From: Xenoacremonium recifei
Taxonomy: Eukaryota > Ascomycota > Sordariomycetes > Hypocreales > Nectriaceae
Assembly: GCA_012184525.1 (NCBI GenBank)
Contig: WOFQ01000105.1
Span: 1-50,466 of the forward strand
Direction of reading: 5' to 3'
DNA: 50,466 nt
The stretch's first letter is position 1. Every line of letters starts with the position of its first letter. Shown piece by piece: positions 43,440 to 50,466 of this stretch. Position numbers and translations under genes: made by a program. The notes under the pieces were generated by a model, which was given only the letters and a program-made list of their open reading frames with translations, did no database searches and was not told the DNA's origin.

Positions 43440-44014
43440 TAATTAATAAAACAAAACAAAACAAAACAAAACTCTCGGAGCAGGCAGGTCTCGTTGACTG
43501 CGCGCCTTTGGGATTCTTTCCAACCCCAACCGTTGGTTTTCCCTTTATCCCTCTGAAACTCTCGGGCAGCCATCTCAATCAAGTATTCTAGTATCTCCTC
43601 TCTGTTCATTTGCCCAGCTGCCCAGTGGATTGGCTTTTCGCCTTGATCATCTCCTGCATGTAGATCTGCGCCAGCATTGACAAGCATCTTCACACAGGCC
43701 AAGCTTGCTTCTCTCGTCGGGCGACCACGAATGTCTAGCCCAGCCTCCAAACTTTCGATATCCGACTCTTGAATCAACCCAATTATCGTACGATGGAGCG
43801 GCGTCATGTTTTGGGATGTATCGCGAGCATTAACATTGGCGCCTCTCTGAAGGAGCAGTTCCATGACTTGTTCATTCATATACTTGCCCGCGTAGTGCAG
43901 CGGCGTCCCTCCGATGCGAGTCGGGGCGTCGACTTCTGCTCCGTGGCTGAGGAGAACTCGGGCGACTTCCCGAGAGGCCTTTGTCCTGTCAATTTGTGCA
44001 CTGGTTGATGACAT
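43439..44014 (-). pseudogene. Ankyrin-repeat protein fragment abutted by the LINE tail
   Basis: The 191-codon frame contains ankyrin units: ASREVARVLLSHGAEVDAPTRIGGTPLHYAGKYMNEQVMELLLQRGANVN, TPLHRTIIG, ACVKMLVNAGADLHAGDDQGEKPIHWAAGQ and EEILEYLIEMAA. The last dozen residues (FCFVLFCFIN) are translated from the LINE tail, so the native C-terminus is missing or altered. Ankyrin-like sequence (GEDALCLAIM) continues in frame upstream of the ATG without a further Met before a stop, so either a 5' exon is unseen or the N-terminus is lost. Ankyrin repeats mediate protein binding, and no catalytic domain is visible. Four palindromes ATCACATATGTGAT lie 377-652 bases upstream. Confidence 0.65.
43448..43472 (+). 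repeat. (AAAAC)5 LINE 3' tail
   Basis: Five perfect AAAAC units. This is the microsatellite-like terminus of the retrotransposon, produced by target-primed reverse transcription with slippage. The ankyrin-fragment reading frame on the other strand runs into it. Confidence 0.85.
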
Positions 44015-44795
44015 GATGGCAAGGCAAAGTGCGTCTTCGCCAGACTTGTGAAGGCTGTGATTCTTAGGGTTTGGATTAGGGGGAGGGTTACTTCCTCTGG
44101 CTATCTTGCCCTAGTGGCTTATATACAAATACAGTCTGATATCTCGATACAGTTTTTTCCAACCAGTATAATAAAAATCCTGAAAGCAAAAATAGAAGGA
44201 AAGTAGGGGAGCAGTCTGATCCGTCTGACAGAGGAGAGATTTTCTGAAGGGAGAGAAGTTCGGGCCGCGATTTGCTTAAGAAGAAATAGGAAATATTGAG
44301 TAATAAATTAAGAAAAATAGGGAAAGATAGGGGATTTCTTATGGTGAGGTGTTAGGGTTGGGATTGAAGTTCGAAGTCAAGTTTGGGTCTATCACATATG
44401 TGATCGAGTGCCATTTCTGTCAAATATATCAGAATCCTGTCTTGATAAGCCTTATCCTCTTCTTCCCCTCTGCTCTGCTCTGCTCTACTCTCAATTTATC
44501 TAAATGATGATGTGGTTGAGGCTGGTTGAGTGTTGAAGTGCGCCTCTGTTTATATGTAGTCGAGGCTCTGGGCCTGGATCACATATGTGATAGTGGGGCC
44601 TATCACATATGTGATCTGTCTAAACCCATTGGTGAGATACACCCTAGTCTCTATCACATATGTGATCGAGTCCCACTTCCATTCAACGTCAGCATCCGCG
44701 CTCGAGCTCTCGATTGAGCTCTCGATTGAGCTCTCGATTTAGGTTAATCATAATCATCCTGCTCTTGCCCTCCGCTGTGTCCACTGTCGTCATCG
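44015..44795. promoter_or_regulatory. Palindrome-rich intergenic region (four ATCACATATGTGAT copies)
   Basis: The perfect 14-base palindrome ATCACATATGTGAT occurs at 44391-44404, 44578-44591, 44602-44615 and 44653-44666. The first and last copies are embedded in a longer repeat (tct(ct)atcacatatgtgatcgagt, then cca and ttc). The core CACATATGTG contains an E-box CATATG. Also present are the tandem repeat GAGCTCTCGATT x3 (44704-44739) and a TCTGC-type run near 44468-44485. The palindromes lie upstream of the ankyrin fragment and downstream of the gene ending at 44796. Confidence 0.6.
44704..44739. repeat. 12-bp tandem repeat, three perfect copies
   Basis: Three head-to-tail copies of GAGCTCTCGATT in the spacer downstream of the uncharacterised minus-strand gene. 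No function is evident. Confidence 0.9.
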
Positions 44796-46619
44796 TCACG
44801 ACTGTCGGCGGACCAGTGTCATGCCGGCATCAGCATCATCTCCTGTCACGCTCTCCAACTCTTCTACAGAAGCTGCTAGAGGTCTCTCAACCCCAAGGAG
44901 TTCTGAAATAGATGTTTTCTGCAACTTGCATCGATTATCGCCTGCAGCCATCTGGATGCCGGGCACCCTCAAGTCCCCGCCACGATCCTGCGTCCCATCA
45001 TCGTCAGGCAGAGGGCCCTTCAGGACGGGGTGGACGACATGCTTATATGATGCGTCGCAGATGTCCAAAAGGTCTGGGAGCTCTTCTGCGACAGCAAGGG
45101 CCATGGCACGGAACTTGTCCTCCTTCTTAATGCCATCAGTGGTCCGAATCTTGTTGTAGCAGGTAAAGAGGCTCCTGGAGACGAAGACATAGATACCGGG
45201 GCCAAAGACGTCAGCCATAACAGTCAGCGGTCGCCAGGCATAGATCTTCTTGGCCAAGGTGCCTTCGGGAAGACCGAGCTTCCCGCCGAGATACTTGGCT
45301 ATCCTGGTGGAGAGTGCGGCACCCGGGCTAGGAGGGATTCCGTTGCGGGTGAGGAAGTCTTCGATGTCGCTGTTGGACTCTGCAGCGGACGGGCTCGACC
45401 AACAGTCCCATTTGCGGACGAGCGAGACCTTCATCTTGATGAGTCGAATGTCGTCAATAGTTGACATGTTGGGGCTGTTATGCTGGACGGCTTGGGCCCA
45501 ACGTCGGGTGAAGTTGGACAGGGTAGCGGGGCCGCCGTTGCGGACCTCGATGTCGTCGGCCACGCGGTCTGCGTTCCGGTCGAGATGGGCGAGATGGTGT
45601 CGCGGGTGGCGGCCATAGAGGTGCATCAGGGCATCGGCAAGGCGTTTCTGGCCTCGATTGCCAAATACGTCGTGTAGGACGGCGATGCCGATGACGCGGA
45701 TCTCGTTGGAGGACAGCCTGACGGCAAAGTCCCTTTCTTGCAGCTTTCGAGCAACGGCTAGGGTATCGAGCGACTTCTCCCCCTCCTCGTGATGATGCTC
45801 GAGGGTGGAGTGGCCGAGCTTGGCTTGGAGGGCGTCTACCAGAGTGGCTGGCTGATGATTCTCGCCGAGTGCCTGCTTCGGGGCTCGCGCACGGGCGCCT
45901 AGCTGTATGACGACGGGTTCGTCATCGGTCTGAGGGGCCTGTGGGAGAGTTAGGTTAGCGGATAGTAGTAGAGGAGGATGATGATGATGATGGGAAGAGC
46001 TGGGTGCGTCTCAAGAGTGCGCCTTCGCCTGCTCCCGGGAGAGTGGTTCCACATTACTCACATAGCTATGTGTCTCCAGATCATCGTCGTCTTCGCCGTC
46101 GACCCAGATGCAGTGCTTGGCAAGCTCGTAGACCAGATGCTCCGAGATGCCCTTCTCGACGAGGCGCGCACGCCACTGGCCGACATAGTTCTTGAGCTTC
46201 CTCTCGTATTTTGAGAGGGTCTTGAGACCGTCCTCATCCGGCACATCGGGAGACACGGGGTTTTGCGTCAGTAAGCCAGCAGTGTCGGTACTGGAGGTGA
46301 TGCAGGAGGTAGAATGCGGAAGGAAGCTGGACGGCAGGCCAGTGGGCGCGTCGGCGCTGGGTGACGCGCGCGGGTCATCGGTACATACTAAGTCCGCGAC
46401 GGAGAAGCCTCGCGAACCCCTGTCACGCGTGACGGCGGTGGTGCAGCTGTTGTTCGGGGTGCAGGGTAGAGGCGATCCGAGGCTCCCGGGTCCAGGTATA
46501 GAGGTGCTGGATGTTCTGGATAGGCTGGAGGAGTGGCCAGCGTAGTCTGGCAAGCGGACACGCTTTACAGGGTTGGCCGAGGCCGGGACTATGGTTCTTT
46601 TTCTGCTTGCTGGCAACAT
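44796..46619 (-). CDS. Uncharacterised protein (left member of divergent pair)
   Basis: Two exons, 46619-46062 and 45938-44796, separated by a 123-bp intron (GTGAGT...CACAG, containing an ATC/GAT-repeat), give 566 aa. I recognise no family. The N-terminus has an NLS-like PVKRVRLPD and a long Ser/Pro-rich stretch. A compact region, YERKLKNYVGQWRARLVEKGISEHLVYELAKHCIWVDG, precedes the intron and is followed by an acidic EDDDD. The second exon has a mixed-charge helical start, then LSNFTRRWAQAVQHNSP and IRLIKMKVSLVRKWDCWS, and a predicted globular part around FGPGIYVFVSRSLFTCYNKI. Codons are GC-rich, unlike the genes of regions 1-3. A nuclear or DNA-associated role is only a guess from the basic N-terminus and its divergent partner. 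Confidence 0.6.
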
Positions 46620-47172
46620 TACTGGTGATCAGCCTCTTAATTGATATGATGGTGATGAGGAGGAGGAGGAGGACGATAGATAGTGGATTCTCTCCGCGGC
46701 CTCCTACTTCATGCTATCACAGCAGACGAGGGAGGAAAAGGGTTGCTTATACAGTAATGAACGGATGAATAGTTCAAGTCATTTCCCAAGGCTACCGGGG
46801 TATATCAGGCTATGATCCCTGCTCAAACGATCGAGTGTGGTCTTGTTTGTCCGGAACGTCTTGGTTGGAGCCGGGATGAGGATCCTTTACAGGGAAACCC
46901 CTGATCACATATGTGATAGATATGATAGGATGTTGATCTAGCAGGCATAGAAGGAAATGAACAATTGACAGCTAATTAAACTATAAACTTGGGGGATGTT
47001 TAGAACACAGCTTGCTGGTTGATATGTATATAGAAACTTAAGGGGATCTCTATAGCCTCCGTCGTTCGTAGTGCTTCAGCTGTTTGACTACCCTAGACCT
47101 GGCGCAGGTAACGTCCTCAGACCAGGTCAATACCGTCTTTACATATCCCAAACTTGGATCATTATCGCGGTC
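46620..47172. promoter_or_regulatory. Divergent promoter of the uncharacterised pair, with one ATCACATATGTGAT
   Basis: The 553-base gap between divergent starts at 46619 (-) and 47173 (+) carries the fifth perfect ATCACATATGTGAT copy at 46914-46927. It also has a purine-rich GATGAT/GAGGAG patch near 46640-46680. Sharing this palindrome with the ankyrin-fragment upstream region suggests common control (inference). Confidence 0.55.
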
Positions 47173-50100
47173 ATGGCACCGGAGCGTCAGAAGGCCAAGG
47201 GTACATCAAAAATACACCCGAAGGCTGGGGTTCGCAGGGGAGGTGTGCGTTCCTCATCGTCATCTTCATCCAACATGAGTGCAGCCAGACGCGAGAACAC
47301 AATTCTACGATATTTCCAGTCAAGCTCGCCCTTGCCCATTACGTCCCTAAGAAGAACGGGATCGACGGCAGTCAGCTCCGATACACTGCGGTCGGACTTC
47401 TCGTCCGCGAGTAGCAACAGCACCTTTGGCAGCAGACTGGGCAATGACAGCAGCAGAAGCCCTATCGCAACAAACGCTGCCTTGGACGAGCCGGCCTCCC
47501 CTAGAGCCCCGGGGAGAGGGCAATATGGCGGAAAGGAATACATACCAGGTGCGCTCTTCCAGGCACGGACCTTCACATACTAACACTTATTCGGAATCAA
47601 CTCTTAATAGACTCCATGGACGATCATATAACGAACATAGCTGCCCCGGACCGCGACGCTTTACTGAACAAGGATTCGCTAGTCTTCAGCTCTGATATAC
47701 AGGTCGATCCAGCAGAGGAAGACGACGGGCCATGGCATATACGCTCAATACCTCCGTCTAATCAGAGGTCTTATCCAGGTCAAACACTCATCTCTATATA
47801 ACACTTCCAGCTTGCTGACCATCCGCCCTAGACAGCATTATTAACCAGGACAGTGGACCATGCGAAAACATCAGTATCCCAAACGAGCATCCCGCCAACG
47901 AGGCGCATGACGAAGAACGAGCCGAGCCGGTCGCTGCCGAACTGCCTACCCGCCAGGCAATCTATAACTGGGTTGAGGAGGAAGGCTTGGATGAAGGGGA
48001 GAAGCTGGCTCGACGGATCGTCTATATCCTCACGGCCGGCCTCGTGTCATGCCCGACGGATCAACATAAGGGCCAGGACGCATTCCACCTCGCGAACTGC
48101 CGCCGCCACCTACACCTCCGCGAGACGTGGGCTGGGTCCAGCGCAAGAGTGAGCGGGTTGTCCTTCGCCGAGCAAGAGCAACAGTCACGAGAGTTCGGCC
48201 TAGACCGGACCGTCCGGCCCCTCGATGCCTCCGTCACGGGTCTCCGTCGCGACCAACTGCCGCCGGCCAGCCGGCTCGAGGCCCAATTCGCGGGCTGGCA
48301 CGAAGATCAAGACTGGTCCGACGCGGAGGTCTGCCTCCACAAAGACGATGTGCCGGAGCGAAAGTTGGCACCAGCCGTGCACGACATCGACAGCTTCCTG
48401 CACGTCACGAAGGACCCGCACAGCCTGAGGGGGCCGCTGAATATCTGCATCACGGCCCAGCCGAACCTCCTCCTCTCCAAATCTATTCACGTTCGCGTGC
48501 CGATACGGGTGGGAGAGAAGATGAAGCAGGTGCCGATCTATCAGATCCCGCACACCGTTCTTGCGCACCAGAGGCCACGAACAGTGTATATATTCTTCCC
48601 GCGGCTGTATGATGAGAAGCGGCGGAAGAAGGGCCCCGTGCCTCTGCGAGAGGATCAGAGCCGGTTGTTCTTCGACGGCTTCATCCGACCGAGCATCGAG
48701 GAGATCGGACCGCAGTTTGCATATCATTTACCCGGGAGCTATGACTCCGTACAGGCAGCATCGCGTATCGCCAGGGAGTCGTCGGGTTCGGGGGCAGTAC
48801 GCGGCGCGGCCGTTGAGGTGCCATATAGCGAGGAGAACCTCCCCAGGCTGTGGAACGCCATGCAGGAAGCGCTTGCCCGGGCGGAGCGCGACATGGCAGC
48901 AGACGGGCTTAGGCCTGAGGGCGGGAGTGTGGGAGAGACAGAGGATGCCAGTAGGCTGTGGCAGTTTGGCGATGCCATCTTCCTCTGTAGCTATAAGGAT
49001 ACCAAGCTATGGCACCAGTCCTCTGGTGGTAGCATTACGGGGGTGCTGGGAGACTTCCGCGCCAGGTGCGGTGTTATCAGCCTCGAGCCAGAGCTGGAGC
49101 CGGGACCAGAGGCTAGAAGTTGCAATAACGACGCGGCCCAACATGGCAGTAGGAAAGGACAGACGCCGTGGAGGCAAACTCAACTCGTCGATGTGGCGTC
49201 TGAGTTCCTGCCAACAAGAAGTGGGTATACCGTTCTGGCTCGGCGGTGCTGCCAGTATAACACCTTGCGTTTTCTCTATGGGCAGTCGGGTGAGGCTCTG
49301 CTCGGGAGGGCAGTCCCGCGGGTGGAGGAGGAGGAGGAGGCTGATATTGACTGGGATAATGAGGTGGGTAGTAGTGAGGAAGATGAGGAAGGGGAAGGTC
49401 TAAATGACCATGACAGAAGCGGCGAGCGAGCTCCGTGCGGAAGAGGGAGCGAGGAGGAGCAGGCTGCAGGAGAGGGTTGGAAGCCTCCCCAGATCCCACG
49501 CGCCGTCACGACTGCGTACCCGGTACATATGCTGCGAGACTCCATCTCGATCACCTCGGAGCCTAGGAAGACCAGTCCTATCTTTGGGCGCGGCGTCTCG
49601 TACGTACAGTCGTACACCGTGGAGGAGGGCAACTTCAACGTGGCCGCCGTCTGGGCCTTCTCGCACCCCAACATCTTCAACCTCGCCCACAGCGACGAGG
49701 CCTGGGCAGCAGTGGCCCGAGAGGGCAAGATCAAGGCTAGCCGGTAGGACGCGGAACGGGCACTATCGCAGTCGATCCAGCGCATGGCCAGCAACCTCGA
49801 GGACCCGTCACGGGGTTACGGCTGGCGGGTCGAGCTGCGCATCACGACAACGCTCGCGGCTCAGCTGCGGCCAGCGGAGGAGGCTTGGTGGCGACTGGTC
49901 AGGCGAGTGAATCGACAGCCTGATGAAGCGGGCACTGCTACCGTGACGCCCGACCGGGATGCCTTCTATATGCTCAAAGCCGGTAGCTTCAATACATTTG
50001 TGCGGCAGAACATTGATAAGCACTTGCGGCTTATGGACTATATCATGTCGTACTGGGCGCGAGACACGTCTACGCCACAGTCGGCGGCATCGCTGTATGC

Positions 50101-50466
50101 CATCGTGGTGCTCGCACTCCGGCATTTCATCAATCACCAGTCGCCTGCGCTGGCTTGGATCTTGTCTGCGCCCCTTACAGCCGCGGCTGGGGGCAAGATC
50201 GGCCTCGATATGGCTTGCTCTAGGGCGCGGCGGGGGTTCGCCTTCTTCCCGAAAGATGTGGTGGATTGGCATGAGCTTCGGCTCTACGACTGGGCGACGG
50301 ACCTACTGCAGGTGCCGCAGCTGGTCATCAAGGCACGCTGGCTAGAAGAGGCATCGTTGCGGCAGTCTCGACATCTCATCGACCAGGTGATCAGCCTAAC
50401 CCAGCTGCGAGGCGAATCGAACGTCAGATTCATTTGCAACCCCATACAAATGAAAAGTGCGCTAAT
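47173..50466 (+). pseudogene. Uncharacterised large protein, in-frame TAG, runs off the window
   Basis: Exons 47173-47548, 47611-47778 and 47832-onward join in frame. The third exon is open to a TAG at 49745-49747, and the same frame then stays open to the end of the window (about 239 more codons). Up to the TAG the protein is 819 aa. The N-terminus is basic and Ser-rich and contains RENTILRYFQS, close to a PCNA-interacting PIP-box. The first intron separates this from an acidic part. The large exon has LPTRQAIYNWVEEEGLDEGEKLARRI, a Cys/His-containing SCPTDQHKGQDAFHLANCRRHLH, a globular part around RPRTVYIFFPRLYDEKRRKKG and an acidic run, VEEEEEADIDWDNEVGSSEEDEEGEG. I recognise no family. The stop could be a point mutation (CAG or TGG to TAG), a read-through site or the true end. 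Confidence 0.55.

Larger units (their letters stand above)
37213..43472 (+). mobile_element. Tad/I-like non-LTR retrotransposon (LINE)
   Basis: Near-complete element with a 5' untranslated region, ORF1 (37642-39195), ORF2 (39188-42943, one in-frame stop), a roughly 500-base 3' UTR and a tail of five AAAAC units at 43448-43472. The right end is set by the tail. The left end is uncertain: 37213 is only a guess from a 14-base word (37199-37212) repeated at 43557-43570. No convincing target-site duplication abuts the tail. The sequence is not AT-shifted and ORF1 is open, so the insertion looks fairly recent. Confidence 0.85.

Noticed and set aside
44063..44090. Telomere-like TTAGGG strings (also CCCTAACCCTAA at about 34078-34089)
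   Set aside because: Only one or two imperfect units, and the 44063-44090 stretch reads as in-frame Pro/Asn codons of the ankyrin frame on the other strand. Not evidence for an interstitial telomere.
1..50466. CRISPR arrays, riboswitches, bacterial operons or ribosome-binding sites
   Set aside because: The sequence is nuclear fungal DNA with spliceosomal introns. No regularly spaced repeat array or known riboswitch fold was seen.

Overview
The window is a stretch of nuclear DNA from a filamentous ascomycete, most likely a eurotiomycete of the Aspergillus/Penicillium type. The reasons are short (48-123 bp) GT-AG introns in most genes, Zn2Cys6 regulators, a PDR-type ABC transporter, an RTA1-type membrane protein, and a LINE with an (AAAAC)n tail. 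It is accessory in character: transport, oxidative and regulatory genes, several decayed genes, AT-rich patches, a retrotransposon and an uncharacterised divergent gene pair. No housekeeping gene, tRNA or rRNA was recognised. Intron borders were placed by hand from GT/AG signals, preserved reading frame and family fit.

Region 1 (272-8653) is a compact four-gene cluster: a PrpF-family isomerase (-), a Zn2Cys6 regulator (-), a mitochondrial tricarboxylate-type carrier (+) and a quinate/sugar-type MFS transporter (-). Each of its three intergenic promoter regions carries two or three copies of a CCGCGG/CCCGCGGG palindrome, an everted CCG/CGG pair as expected for a Zn2Cys6 dimer. The set recalls the carrier, isomerase, exporter and regulator part of the Ustilago itaconate cluster, but no decarboxylase is present. 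A trans-aconitate or related tricarboxylate pathway is the best guess.

Region 2 (9013-25692) looks like an eroded oxidative (secondary-metabolite-like) locus. It holds a P450 pseudogene, an alpha/beta-hydrolase pseudogene, an intact-looking Baeyer-Villiger-type flavin monooxygenase, a short-chain dehydrogenase stump, an AT-rich island, a second Zn2Cys6 regulator, a full-size PDR ABC transporter and an AIF/AMID-like flavoprotein. The ABC promoter carries a perfect palindrome containing CGG-N12-CCG.

Region 3 (26530-36389) holds a sterol-glucosyltransferase-like UGT, a gene-poor 2 kb, an RTA1-like protein, another gene-poor 2 kb and a homeodomain plus C2H2 transcription factor.

Region 4 (about 37213-43472) is a nearly full-length Tad/I-like LINE. 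It has a zinc-knuckle ORF1 and an endonuclease/reverse transcriptase/RNase H ORF2 broken by one in-frame stop. A tRNA-like minihelix lies just before its (AAAAC)5 tail.

Region 5 (43473-50466) is GC-rich and largely unknown. It has an ankyrin-repeat fragment and a divergent pair of large uncharacterised genes, one of which has an in-frame TAG and runs off the window. Five perfect copies of the palindrome ATCACATATGTGAT lie in the upstream regions of these three genes. Regions 1 and 5 are the best candidates for something undescribed.
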